Origin: Thermoleophilia bacterium
Lineage (GTDB): Bacteria; Actinomycetota; Thermoleophilia; Miltoncostaeales; Miltoncostaeaceae
NCBI GenBank assembly: GCA_020848615.1
Contig: JADLHW010000035.1
Coordinates: 1 to 64,000, forward strand
DNA: 64,000 nucleotides
Direction: 5' to 3'
Shown in pieces: positions 32,199 through 40,240 of the stretch. How positions within the stretch are numbered: position 1 is the first letter of the stretch; each line of letters opens with the position of its first letter. Below the pieces are notes generated by a model. It was not told the DNA's origin and searched no databases. It worked only from the letters and a program-made list of their open reading frames with translations. A program made the translations under genes and the position numbers.

Positions 32199-32648
32199 AT
32201 GACGGACGACGAGATCGCGCGGCTGCGCACCGCGGTGCTGCGCGTGGCCCGGCGGATGCGGCGCCTGAGCGCCGAGGAGGGCCTCACCCCCGCCCAGTCG
32301 GGGCTGCTGGCGACGCTGGTGCGCACGGGGCCCACCCGCGCCGGGGACCTGGCGGCATGTGAGGGCCTCAACCCCACGATGCTCTCGCGCATGCTCGGCA
32401 CCCTCGAGGAACAGGGCCTGGTGAGCCGCTCGGTGGACGCCGAGGACCGGCGCGCCACCCGGGTGGAGGCCACGACCGCCGGCAGGCGCCGCATCGGCCG
32501 CATCCGCACCCGCCATCGCGCCGCCCTCGCCGCCCTGCTGGAGGACCTCGAGCCGGAGCGCCTCGCCGCGCTGCGCGATGCGCTGCCGGCGCTGGAGGAC
32601 CTCGCCGGCGACGAGCCCCGGCAGCCGTCCGCCGAGGCCCGCCGATGA
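32199..32648 (+). CDS. MarR-family transcriptional regulator
   Basis: From ATG 32199 the product has 149 residues. It has the winged helix of the family: LTPAQSGLLATLVRTGPTRA, LAACEGLNPTMLSRMLGTLEEQGLVSRSVDAEDRRATRVEATTAGR, with the conserved DxR wing. The ATG is preceded by CAGGGC only; the in-frame extension upstream would run through the operator and is unlikely. The gene overlaps the exporter gene by 4 bases, the classical repressor-efflux pair. Its ligand is unknown. Confidence 0.87.
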   Translation: MTDDEIARLRTAVLRVARRMRRLSAEEGLTPAQSGLLATLVRTGPTRAGDLAACEGLNPTMLSRMLGTLEEQGLVSRSVDAEDRRATRVEATTAGRRRIGRIRTRHRAALAALLEDLEPERLAALRDALPALEDLAGDEPRQPSAEARR

Positions 32649-33889
32649 GCCTTCGCGGCACATTCGCCGCGCTCGGCGAGCCGAACTACCGCAGGTACTT
32701 CGCCGGCCAGGCCGTGAGCCTGGCGGGCACGTGGATGCAGGCCGTCGCGCAGTCGTGGCTGGTGCTGCAGCTCACGCATTCCGGGACCTGGCTGGGCCTG
32801 GTGGCCGCCGCCCAGTTCCTGCCCGTGCTGCTGTTCGCGCCCTACGGCGGGGTGCTGGCCGACCGTGTCGACAAGCGCCGCATGCTCATGGCCACCCAGG
32901 CGGCGTTCGGCGTGCAGGCCGTCGCACTGGGCCTGCTCACCGTGACCGGCGCCGTGCGTCTGTGGATGGTCGTCGTGCTGGCCCTGCTGTTCGGGCTCAC
33001 CAGCGCCGCCGACAACCCCGCGCGCCAGGCCTTCGCGTCGGAGATGGTGCCGCCGCACCAGGTCCGCAACGCCGTCACCCTCAACAGCATCCTGGTGAAC
33101 TCCGCCCGCGCGGTGGGCCCGGCCGTCGCCGGCATCCTCATCGGCACGGTCGGCACGGGCATCTGCTTCCTGGTGAACGCCACCACCTATGCCGCGGTGC
33201 TGGGCGCCCTGGCCACCATGGACACCTCGGCGCTGCGGCCCGCCCCCCAGGCGGCCCGCGCGCCCGGCCAGCTGCGGGAGGGGCTGCGCTACGTGCGCGC
33301 CACGCCCGGGCTGCTGGTGCCGCTGATGATGCTGCTGATCGTGGGGATGCTGGCCTACGAGTTCGCGGTGGTCCTGCCGGTGCTCGCCCACGGCACGTTC
33401 CACGGCGGCCCGGGGACGTTCGCGCTGATCGTGTCCGCGATGGGCGCGGGGGCCGTCGCGGGCGGGCTGCTCACCGCCGGCCGCTCGGCCACCGGCGTGG
33501 CCCCGCTGAGCCGCGCGGCGCTGGTGTTCGGGATCGCCATCGCCGTGGCCGCCGCCGCGCCCACCCTCGCGCTGGAGGTGGTCGCGATCGCCGCGGTGGG
33601 CGCCGCGAGCATCATGTTCCTGGCCACCGGCAACTCCACCCTGCAGCTGGAGAGCGACCCGCGCTTCCGCGGTCGCGTGATGGCCCTGTGGTCGGTCGCG
33701 TTCCTGGGCAGCACGCCCCTCGGCGGGCCGGTGATCGGCGCCATCGCCGACTGGGCGGGCCCGCGCGTGGCGCTGGGGGTGGGCGCGGCCGCCTGCATCG
33801 GCGCCGGGGCGCTGGGGGCCGTGGCCTGCCGCCGCATGCCGCGCCGCGGACGACCGGCCCTGGCGGCGCCGGCGGTGGCCTCCCGGTAG
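32645..33889 (+). CDS. MFS transporter (MFS_3/EntS type)
   Basis: A 414-residue protein with 12 probable membrane helices. It begins RGTFAALGEPNYRRYFAGQAVS, a common opening of the MFS_3 group, and has the loop 2-3 motif GGVLADRVDKRRML. ADNPARQAFASEMV and QLESDPRFRGRVMALWSV are further group hallmarks. It is a likely drug or metabolite exporter under control of the overlapping MarR protein. Confidence 0.87.
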   Translation: MSLRGTFAALGEPNYRRYFAGQAVSLAGTWMQAVAQSWLVLQLTHSGTWLGLVAAAQFLPVLLFAPYGGVLADRVDKRRMLMATQAAFGVQAVALGLLTVTGAVRLWMVVVLALLFGLTSAADNPARQAFASEMVPPHQVRNAVTLNSILVNSARAVGPAVAGILIGTVGTGICFLVNATTYAAVLGALATMDTSALRPAPQAARAPGQLREGLRYVRATPGLLVPLMMLLIVGMLAYEFAVVLPVLAHGTFHGGPGTFALIVSAMGAGAVAGGLLTAGRSATGVAPLSRAALVFGIAIAVAAAAPTLALEVVAIAAVGAASIMFLATGNSTLQLESDPRFRGRVMALWSVAFLGSTPLGGPVIGAIADWAGPRVALGVGAAACIGAGALGAVACRRMPRRGRPALAAPAVASR

Positions 33890-33954
33890 GCGGGAGCGCG
33901 GTCCGGCGCGCGTGCGCGGGCGCGCGGCCGGGTCGACCGGGCAGGATCCCGGGC

Positions 33955-35130
33955 ATGAGCAGCTCCGAGCCCGCCCGCCCCCGGCTCAGCGCCGCGCTCC
34001 GGGAGGGCGCGACCGTCACGCCCCTCGAGCTGTTCTTCGACCTGGTGTTCGTGCTGGCGATCACCGAGTGCACCTCGCTGATGGCCGCCGACCCCACATG
34101 GGCGCAGTTCGGCCGTGCGCTGCTGGTGCTCGCCGTCCTGTGGTGGTCCTGGGTGGGGTACGCGTGGCTCACCAGCCTCGTGGACCCCGAGGAGGGCTGG
34201 GTGCGCCTGGCGATGTTCGCCGCCATGGCCGGCCTGCTGGTGGTGGCGCTGTGCATCCCGGAGGCGTTCCGGGACCTGGGCCTGCTGTTCGCCGGCGCGT
34301 ACGCGGTCGTGCGGCTCGCCCACATCGGGTTGTTCATGGTGGGCGCCCGCGGGGACCCGGCCCTTCGCCGATCGGTCATCGGGCTGTTCGTGAGCACGTT
34401 CATCGGGGTGAGCCTGCTGGTCTTCGCGGCCTTCCTGGACGGGCCGGCGCAGGGTCTCACCTGGGCGGCGGCCGTGGTGATCGACATGGCGGGCCCGTAC
34501 GTGTCCGGGTCCGACGGCTGGCGGCTCGAGCCGGAGCACTTCGCCGAGCGGCACGGGCTCATCGTGCTCATCGCGCTCGGCGAGTCGATCGTCGCGATCG
34601 GCCTGGGCGCGCAGGGCGGAGTGGACGCCGGCGTCGTGGTGGCCGCCGTCGTGGCGGTGGCCCTGGCGGCCGCCCTGTGGTGGATGTACTTCGACGTGGT
34701 CGCGCTGGTGGCGGCCCGCCGCCTGCAGAAGGCGGCGCCCGGCAGGGAGCGCAACGAGGTCGCGCGGGACTCGTTCTCCTACCTGCACTTCCCCATGGTC
34801 GCCGGGATCGTCATGGTCGCGCTGGGCGTGAAGACGACCCTGGCGCACGTCGGCGACCCGCTGCACGCCGAGCCCGCCACGGCGCTGCTGGGCGGCATCG
34901 CCATGTACATGCTCGCCCACGTCGCGTTCCGGTGGCGCAACGTGCACAGGTTCTCGGCGCAGCGGTTCATCGTCGCGCTGGTGATGATCGCCCTGATCCC
35001 CGCGGGGGCGGTGATGCCGGCGCTCGCCACGCTGGCGATGGCCGTGGGCATCCTCGCCGCGATGCTCGCGTACGAGGTCGTGCGCTTCGCCGAGCTGCGC
35101 GGCCGCCTGCGTCACGACCTGCGGCACTGA
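33955..35130 (+). CDS. LtrA-family membrane protein
   Basis: The 391-residue protein has the low-temperature-requirement-A signature: TPLELFFDLVFVLAITECTS near the N-terminus, then HFAERHGLIVLIALGESIVAIG in the middle, in about ten membrane helices. The family's biochemical role is unknown; the name comes from Listeria. It starts at ATG 33955 with CAGGA 9 bases upstream, 65 bases after the MFS gene, and may be transcribed alone. Confidence 0.88.
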   Translation: MSSSEPARPRLSAALREGATVTPLELFFDLVFVLAITECTSLMAADPTWAQFGRALLVLAVLWWSWVGYAWLTSLVDPEEGWVRLAMFAAMAGLLVVALCIPEAFRDLGLLFAGAYAVVRLAHIGLFMVGARGDPALRRSVIGLFVSTFIGVSLLVFAAFLDGPAQGLTWAAAVVIDMAGPYVSGSDGWRLEPEHFAERHGLIVLIALGESIVAIGLGAQGGVDAGVVVAAVVAVALAAALWWMYFDVVALVAARRLQKAAPGRERNEVARDSFSYLHFPMVAGIVMVALGVKTTLAHVGDPLHAEPATALLGGIAMYMLAHVAFRWRNVHRFSAQRFIVALVMIALIPAGAVMPALATLAMAVGILAAMLAYEVVRFAELRGRLRHDLRH

Positions 35131-35211
35131 CGGGGCGTCGATGCGTGGGCCGGCCGTCCAGCCGGTGGCATGGCACGGCCCGCACGATTTCCCCCCGGAA
35201 CCGCGGAAGAA

Positions 35212-35242
35212 TTGACAGTGCGGCCTATGCATCGCATATGCT
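35212..35242 (+). promoter_or_regulatory. Promoter of the molybdate operon
   Basis: A perfect TTGACA (35212-35217) is followed 17 bases later by CATATG (35235-35240), or 19 bases later by TATGCT (35237-35242). A GCATATGC palindrome covers the -10 region. ModA GTG is 40 bases further, behind AGGAG. Confidence 0.6.
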
Positions 35243-35282
35243 CGTGAGGTTTCGTTCAGGGCCCGACCAGGAGAACCCCCCA

Positions 35283-36083
35283 GTGCGTTCCCGAGCAACC
35301 GCAGCCGTCCTCTCCGCGACCGTCCTGCTGGGCGGTGCGGCCGTGTTCACCGAGGCCGCCCCCGGCCCCGCCGCCGTCGAGCAGGCGACCCCGAAGAAGC
35401 CGAAGCCGCTCAAGCCCGAGCTGCGCCTGAAGGGCGCGACGATCTACGCGGCCGCATCCCTCGCCGAGATGTTCCCGGCGATGGCGCCGAAGGAGACCTA
35501 CAGCTTCGCCGGGTCCGACCAGCTCGCGTTCCAGATCGAGCAGGGCGCCCCCGCCGACGTGTTCGCGTCCGCGAACGTGCGGTACCCCGCCCAGCTGTTC
35601 GCCAAGGGCTTGGTGGAGCAGCCGGTGGTGTTCGCCTACAACGTGCTCGTCGTCATCGTCCCCAAGGCGAACCCCGCCCGCATCGACTCCGTCGACGACA
35701 TCGCCAAGCCCGGCGTGAAGCTGGTGATCGGCGACGCCACGGTCCCGGTGGGCTCCTACACCCGCACCGTGCTGAAGAAGCTGAACCTCGAGGCCGCCCT
35801 GAACAACGTGGTGAGCAACGAGTCCGACGTCCGCGGCGTGGTGACGAAGGTCGCCCTCGGCGAGGCCGACGCGGGCGTCGCCTACTGGACCGACTTCCTG
35901 AACGAGCGCAAGCGCGTGAGGTACGTCGCCATCCCGGAGTCCGCGCAGCCCACCGTCGCCTACTCAATCGCCGTGAACAAGGCCGCGCCGCACCCCGCGC
36001 AGGCCCGCGCGTTCGTCCGCTACCTGCGGGGCACGGTCGGCAAGCGCTGGCTGAAGAAGTACGGCTTCCGGCTCGAGAACTGA
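35283..36083 (+). CDS. modA: Molybdate ABC transporter, substrate-binding protein
   Basis: A 266-residue secreted protein with a signal sequence (TAAVLSATVLLGGAAVFTEA) and a lysine/proline linker. The binding domain has GATIYAAASLAEMFPAMAP, YSFAGSDQLAFQIEQGAPADVFASAN and GDATVPVGSYTRTVLKKL, the motifs whose serine and backbone contacts hold molybdate or tungstate. No lipobox is evident. The GTG start at 35283 is set by AGGAG; an upstream in-frame ATG lies inside the promoter. The permease gene follows after 10 bases. Confidence 0.9.
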   Translation: MRSRATAAVLSATVLLGGAAVFTEAAPGPAAVEQATPKKPKPLKPELRLKGATIYAAASLAEMFPAMAPKETYSFAGSDQLAFQIEQGAPADVFASANVRYPAQLFAKGLVEQPVVFAYNVLVVIVPKANPARIDSVDDIAKPGVKLVIGDATVPVGSYTRTVLKKLNLEAALNNVVSNESDVRGVVTKVALGEADAGVAYWTDFLNERKRVRYVAIPESAQPTVAYSIAVNKAAPHPAQARAFVRYLRGTVGKRWLKKYGFRLEN

Positions 36084-36093
36084 CCGCCCGCCC

Positions 36094-36906
36094 GTGAGGT
36101 CGCTGTTCGGGGTCGTCGCCGCCGTGATGGTGGCGGCGACCCTGGCGTTCCTGGTCCTCCCCATCGCGGCCATCTTCATCCGGGTCCCGCCGGGCGACCT
36201 CTACACGTCCGACCTGGCCCTCGACGCGCTGCGGGTGACCGCCTGGACGAGTCTGTGGGCGAACGTCGCGTTCCTGATCGTGGGGACCCCGGCCGCCTAC
36301 CTGCTCGCCACCCGGCGGTTCCCCGGGCGGGCCGTCGTCATCACCCTGTGCGAGCTGCCGCTGGTGCTGCCGCCCACCGTGGCCGGCGTGGGGCTGCTGG
36401 TGGCGTTCGGCCGCTTCGGCATCCTGTCGGACCAGATGGCGTTCCTCGGGCTCGCCATCCCGTTCACCCAGATCGCCGTGATCATGGCGGTGGCGTTCGT
36501 CGCAGGCCCCTACTACCTGCGCGGGGCCACCGCGGCGTTCGACGCGATCGACCGGGACTGCGTGGACGCCGCACGCACCCTGGGCGCGGGCCCCGCACGG
36601 GTGTTCGCACGCATCGCGATCCCCATGGCCATGGGCGGGCTGGGGTCATCGTGGGCCATCGCGTTCGCCCGGGGCGTGGGCGAGTTCGGGGCCACCATCA
36701 TCTTCGCCGGGTCCCTGCAGGGCGTCACCCAGACGCTGCCGCTGGCGGTGTACGCCCAGTTCCAGTCCGACTTCGACGCGGCGCTCGCCATCGGCGGCCT
36801 CCTGGTGATCTTCGCCGCCACCGTCCTGCTCCTCGTCAAACTGCTCTCGGCATGGCAGACGCGCTCCAGATCCGCATCGCGGTCCCCCGGCGCCGCTTCC
36901 GCGTAA
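36094..36906 (+). CDS. modB: Molybdate ABC transporter permease
   Basis: A 270-residue membrane protein with about six helices and the ABC-permease EAA loop reading DCVDAARTLGAGPARVFARIAIP. LPLVLPPTVAGVGLLVAFGR and AFARGVGEFGATIIFAGSLQGVTQTLPLAVY are typical ModB segments. The start is GTG 36094. It overlaps the ATPase gene by 55 bases, so the two are tightly coupled. Confidence 0.9.
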   Translation: MRSLFGVVAAVMVAATLAFLVLPIAAIFIRVPPGDLYTSDLALDALRVTAWTSLWANVAFLIVGTPAAYLLATRRFPGRAVVITLCELPLVLPPTVAGVGLLVAFGRFGILSDQMAFLGLAIPFTQIAVIMAVAFVAGPYYLRGATAAFDAIDRDCVDAARTLGAGPARVFARIAIPMAMGGLGSSWAIAFARGVGEFGATIIFAGSLQGVTQTLPLAVYAQFQSDFDAALAIGGLLVIFAATVLLLVKLLSAWQTRSRSASRSPGAASA

Positions 36907-37583
36907 CCGCGGAGCTCGAGGTCGCGTCCGAAACGCTGGTGCTCGTGGGGCCCTCCGGGGCGGGCAAGAGCACGGTGCTGCGCGCCGTCGCCGGGCTGGA
37001 GCGCCCGCGGGAGGGGCGCGTGGCCGTGGGCGACGAGGTGTGGTTCGACTCGGGACGTCGCGTGAACCTGCCGCCGGACCGGCGCTCGGTGGGCCTGGTG
37101 TTCCAGCAGTACGCCCTGTTCCCGCACATGACGGTGCTCGGCAACGTGCGGTTCGGCGGCCGCGCCGGAGCGGAGGAGCTGCTGGAGCGGCTCGGTATCG
37201 CGCACCTGGCGTCCGCCCGCCCCGCCGAGATCTCCGGGGGCGAGCGCCAGCGGGTCGCCCTCGCCCGGGCGCTGTCGCGCCGTCCCCGGGTGCTGCTGCT
37301 GGACGAGCCCATGGCCGCCCTCGACCCGCACACGCGCGACGCGGTCCGCGCCGAGCTGCGGGGCACGCTCGCGGAGCTGGGCCTGCCCACCGTGATCGTG
37401 AGCCACGACTTCGAGGACGCCGTGGCGCTGGCCAACCGTGTGGCGGTGATGGACACCGGCCGGATCGTGCAGACCGGCACGGCACGGGAACTCGCCGGAT
37501 CCCCCGCCACCGCCTTCGTGGAGGCCCTCACGCGCCGGCACCGCACCGACGACGGGTTGCGCGGCCCCGACCCCCCGGCGTAG
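36852..37583 (+). CDS. modC: Molybdate ABC transporter ATPase
   Basis: The 243-residue ATPase has Walker A GPSGAGKST, the Q-loop FQQYALFPHMTV, signature EISGGERQRVALARAL, Walker B VLLLDEPMAALD and switch histidine in VSHDFEDA. It lacks the C-terminal TOBE (Mop) domain found in many ModC proteins, which is instead provided by the next gene. ATG 36852 lies inside modB; an earlier in-frame start would antisense nothing but would put permease-coding DNA in the wrong frame. Confidence 0.88.
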   Translation: MADALQIRIAVPRRRFRVTAELEVASETLVLVGPSGAGKSTVLRAVAGLERPREGRVAVGDEVWFDSGRRVNLPPDRRSVGLVFQQYALFPHMTVLGNVRFGGRAGAEELLERLGIAHLASARPAEISGGERQRVALARALSRRPRVLLLDEPMAALDPHTRDAVRAELRGTLAELGLPTVIVSHDFEDAVALANRVAVMDTGRIVQTGTARELAGSPATAFVEALTRRHRTDDGLRGPDPPA

Positions 37584-37595
37584 CCTGCCCGCCCG

Positions 37596-37973
37596 ATGGC
37601 CGACGAGCGCACCTACTCCGCCAGCGAGGCCGCCCGCGCCCTGGGCATCAGCCTCGACACGCTCCGGCGGTGGGACCGCGCGGGGCGCATCGCCGTGCAC
37701 CGCGACACCGCCAACCGCCGCATCGTGGACGCATCGGAGATCGACCGGCTGCGGGGCGAGCGCGGCACGTCGATGAGCGCCCGCAACCGGTTCCCCGGCA
37801 CCGTCCGGTCGGTTACGGCCGAGGGCCTGCTCACACGCGTGGAGATCGACGTCACCGAGCCGGTGCGCGTGGTGGCGATCATCACCTCCGAGGCCGCCGA
37901 GGATCTGGGCCTGCGCCCCGGCGGCCCGGCGACCGCGGTCGTGAAGGCCACCTCGGTGATGGTGTCCGGCTGA
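37596..37973 (+). CDS. MerR-type helix-turn-helix fused to a molybdate-binding TOBE (Mop) domain
   Basis: The 125-residue protein joins a MerR-like DNA-binding part, YSASEAARALGISLDTLRRW-DRAGRI (residues 7-32), to a Mop domain, SARNRFPGTVRSV and LLTRVEIDVTEPVRVVAIITSEAAEDLGL (about 61-110), which binds molybdate or tungstate. Proteins of this pattern act as molybdate-responsive regulators or storage proteins. TAGCCT (37581-37586) overlaps the modC stop and lies 9 bases before the ATG, so a nearly leaderless extra transcript is possible. Likely control of the modABC operon is inferred. Confidence 0.83.
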   Translation: MADERTYSASEAARALGISLDTLRRWDRAGRIAVHRDTANRRIVDASEIDRLRGERGTSMSARNRFPGTVRSVTAEGLLTRVEIDVTEPVRVVAIITSEAAEDLGLRPGGPATAVVKATSVMVSG

Positions 37974-38997
37974 CGCCCCCGGGCAGGAGCAGCATGGTGT
38001 CGCCGAACTCGTGCCACAGGTAAGCCGCCGTGACGGCCGCGTAGGCCTCGGCCACCGCCGCCGGGCCGGCGACCGCCTCGATGAGCATGCGGTGGCTCGC
38101 CCGCGGTTCGTGGAGGCCCGTCACCAGGCCGTCCACCACCCGGGCGGGCCGGTCCGGGCCCAGCACCAGGTCCGTCCACCCGGACGCCGGCCGCACCCGG
38201 CCCGCCCCGGACGCGGCGCTCTCGAGCGCCCGGGCGGCGGTGGTGCCCACGGCGATCACGCGGCGCCCGGCACGGCGCGCGCTCTCCGCCAGCCGGGCCG
38301 TGTCGGCGGGCACGGCGAACCGCTCCGCCTGGGGCGGCTCGTGCGCCTCCGGGCTGGAGACGCCGGCGTGCAGGAGCACGGGCGCGAGGGTCACCCCCGC
38401 GGAGACCAGGCGGGCGAGGAGCCGCCCGCTGAACGGCCGGCCCGCGCTCGGCATCTCGGCGCTGCCCGGATGCGCGGCGAACACCGTCTGGTGGTCCCGC
38501 AGGCGGGTGGGCCCGTCCAGGTACCCGTAGCCGATGGGCCGCCCGTGGCGCGCCAGGTACTCCGCGGCGGACACCGGCGGGCATACGGACGCGCGCCACA
38601 GGCGGGTCTCGCCGGCCGCCGCCCCCGGATGCGGGGCGAGCAGCCGCACCTCGGCGCCGTCCGGCAGCCGCAGCACCTCGCCCGCGTCACGCGCGAGGTC
38701 GGGGCCGCCGCCGCCGGGCAGACGCACCTCCACCACCCAGTCGCCGTCGGCGATCACGGCGGACACGTGCAGCGGGCGGGGCTCGCCGCGCTCCGGCCGG
38801 GCCGTGAGCGCGGCGGGGATCGTCGCCGAGGTGTTGACGATCAGGAGGTCACCGGGCAGGAGCTCGGCCGGCAGGTCCCGGAAGCGGCGGTGCGCGACCG
38901 CCCCGGGGCGCCACACGAGCATCCGCACGCCGTCCCGCGCGACGCCGCGGCGCTCCGGCGGCGCCGTGGCCTCCCGCACCGGCGCGGGCGCGGTCAC
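37882..38997 (-). CDS. QueA-like S-adenosylmethionine:tRNA ribosyltransferase-isomerase
   Basis: The 371-residue protein matches QueA overall: RDLPAELLPGDLLIVNTSAT at the place of the QueA N-D-T-R motif, RHGRPIGYGYLDGP, TVFAAHPGSAEMPSAGRPFSG, VGTTAARALES and LVTGLHEPRASHRMLIEAVAG, ending with EFGDTMLLLPG. QueA makes epoxyqueuosine in tRNA, but no other queuosine gene is visible and the NDTR motif is altered. Both facts fit an actinobacterial QueA-like branch of uncertain role. The last 30 residues, rich in R, P and S, lie antisense to the MerR-TOBE gene (92-bp overlap) and look like read-through. Confidence 0.75.
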   Translation of the reverse strand: MTAPAPVREATAPPERRGVARDGVRMLVWRPGAVAHRRFRDLPAELLPGDLLIVNTSATIPAALTARPERGEPRPLHVSAVIADGDWVVEVRLPGGGGPDLARDAGEVLRLPDGAEVRLLAPHPGAAAGETRLWRASVCPPVSAAEYLARHGRPIGYGYLDGPTRLRDHQTVFAAHPGSAEMPSAGRPFSGRLLARLVSAGVTLAPVLLHAGVSSPEAHEPPQAERFAVPADTARLAESARRAGRRVIAVGTTAARALESAASGAGRVRPASGWTDLVLGPDRPARVVDGLVTGLHEPRASHRMLIEAVAGPAAVAEAYAAVTAAYLWHEFGDTMLLLPGGVSRTPSPRWPSRPRSPGRRGAGPDPRRPRR

Positions 38998-39704
38998 GCC
39001 GGCACCGCCGGCATTCCCGCGGCGATGTACCGGCCACCGGGCAGATCGCCCTCCAGGAGCCGCACCACCGCGGGCGCGACATCGTCCGGCGCCGCCCGGT
39101 CCGAGAGGTCCTCGCCGGGCATCGCCGCCCGCAGCATGGCGGTGTCCATCTCCCCGGGGTCGAGGGCGTAGACGCGCAGCGACGGATGCTCCACCGCGAC
39201 GACGGCGGTGAGCAACTCCAGCGCGGCCTTGCTGGCGCCGTACCCGCCCCAGCCCTCGTACGCGGCGACCGCCGCATCCGAGGTCATGAGCACCACCCGC
39301 CCGCCGGCCGCCTCCAGCTGCGGCAGCACCCGGGCCAGCATCGCCACCGGCGCGACGGCGTTCACCGCGAACAGGCGCTCGAGGTCGGCGGCGGGGTGGT
39401 CCTCCAGCCGGGGCGGCGGGGCGACGCCCAGCGCCGCCGCGCACGCGACCATCGCGTCCAGCCGGCCGAGCGCCCGGACGGCCTCCCCCAGCGCGCGGCG
39501 GTGAGCCGGATCGGCCTGGTCGCCTGGCACGGCGGTCACCGTGCCGGGCCCCGGCGCGGACGCCGCCGCCCGCGCCAGGGCCGCCGGGTCCCGGCCGTCG
39601 GCGACCACGCGGTATCCGCGGACGGTCAGCGCGTGCGCCACGGCCCGGCCCAGGCCGCGGGACGCCCCGGTGACCAGCGCCACCGGCATCGTGCTCGTGT
39701 CCAT
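38994..39704 (-). CDS. Short-chain dehydrogenase/reductase, probable SoxR target
   Basis: A 236-residue SDR: VALVTGASRGLGRAVA (cofactor loop), the catalytic serine in VVLMTSDAAVA, and YGASKAALELL with Y and K four residues apart. The ATG at 39704 has GGGAGG upstream; a longer frame would cross the promoter. It overlaps the QueA-like gene by 4 bases (GTGA), making a two-gene operon. The promoter carries a SoxR box in a 19-bp spacer, so induction by redox-cycling compounds is expected. The substrate, perhaps a quinone or carbonyl, is unknown. Confidence 0.82.
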   Translation of the reverse strand: MDTSTMPVALVTGASRGLGRAVAHALTVRGYRVVADGRDPAALARAAASAPGPGTVTAVPGDQADPAHRRALGEAVRALGRLDAMVACAAALGVAPPPRLEDHPAADLERLFAVNAVAPVAMLARVLPQLEAAGGRVVLMTSDAAVAAYEGWGGYGASKAALELLTAVVAVEHPSLRVYALDPGEMDTAMLRAAMPGEDLSDRAAPDDVAPAVVRLLEGDLPGGRYIAAGMPAVPA

Positions 39705-39737
39705 CGGTCCCTCCCATCCGAGGTGTGCCACGATGGG

Positions 39738-39768
39738 ACCGTACGAGTTCAAGTGCACTTGAGGTCAA
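39738..39768 (-). promoter_or_regulatory. SoxR-controlled promoter of the dehydrogenase operon
   Basis: On the minus strand TTGACC (39763-39768) and TACGGT (39738-39743) are 19 bases apart, the long spacer typical of MerR/SoxR-activated promoters. The spacer contains CAAGTGCACTTG, and one arm extends to ACTTGAGG on the plus strand, close to the E. coli SoxR box CCTCAAGT/ACTTGAGG. The -10 element ends 33 bases before the dehydrogenase ATG. Confidence 0.75.
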
Positions 39769-39778
39769 GGGGTGTGCG

Positions 39779-40240
39779 ATGGGATCCGAAGCGGCGCTTC
39801 CGATCGGGGTGGTCTCGGCCCGCGCGGGCGTCGCCGCGTCCGCGCTGCGGTTCTACGAGGAGCGGGGGCTCATCGCGTCCGTGCGGTCCCCCGGCGGACG
39901 GCGGGCCTACGACCGCAGCGTCCTGCGGCGGCTGGCGTTCATCCGCGCCGCTCAGAACGTGGGGCTCGGCCTGGCCGAGATCGGTGAGGCCATGGCCGCC
40001 CTGCCCGACGGCCGGCCCCCCACGCCCGGGGACTGGTCGCGCCTGGCCCGCGCGTGGGGCCCGCGCCTGGACGCCCGGATCGCGGCGCTGCAGGCCCTGC
40101 GCGACGGGCTGGACGGGTGCATCGGCTGCGGCTGCCTGTCGGCGGAGCGCTGCCCCCTCGCGAACCCCGGGGACCGGGCCGCCGCGCGCGGCCCGGGCGC
40201 CGCGTACCTACCGCCGCTCCTGCGCCGCGCCATCCGGTGA
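39779..40240 (+). CDS. soxR: SoxR redox-sensing regulator
   Basis: The 153-residue MerR-family protein has the helix-turn-helix IGVVSARAGVAASALRFYEE and the [2Fe-2S] ligands C114, C117, C119 and C125 in the exact C-x2-C-x-C-x5-C spacing of SoxR. Oxidation of this cluster turns SoxR into an activator. ATG 39779 is preceded by AAGGGG. No soxS is present, as in actinomycetes generally, where SoxR directly controls a few oxidoreductases. The divergent dehydrogenase with its SoxR box is the evident target. The stop overlaps the convergent GGDEF gene by 33 bases. Confidence 0.93.
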   Translation: MGSEAALPIGVVSARAGVAASALRFYEERGLIASVRSPGGRRAYDRSVLRRLAFIRAAQNVGLGLAEIGEAMAALPDGRPPTPGDWSRLARAWGPRLDARIAALQALRDGLDGCIGCGCLSAERCPLANPGDRAAARGPGAAYLPPLLRRAIR

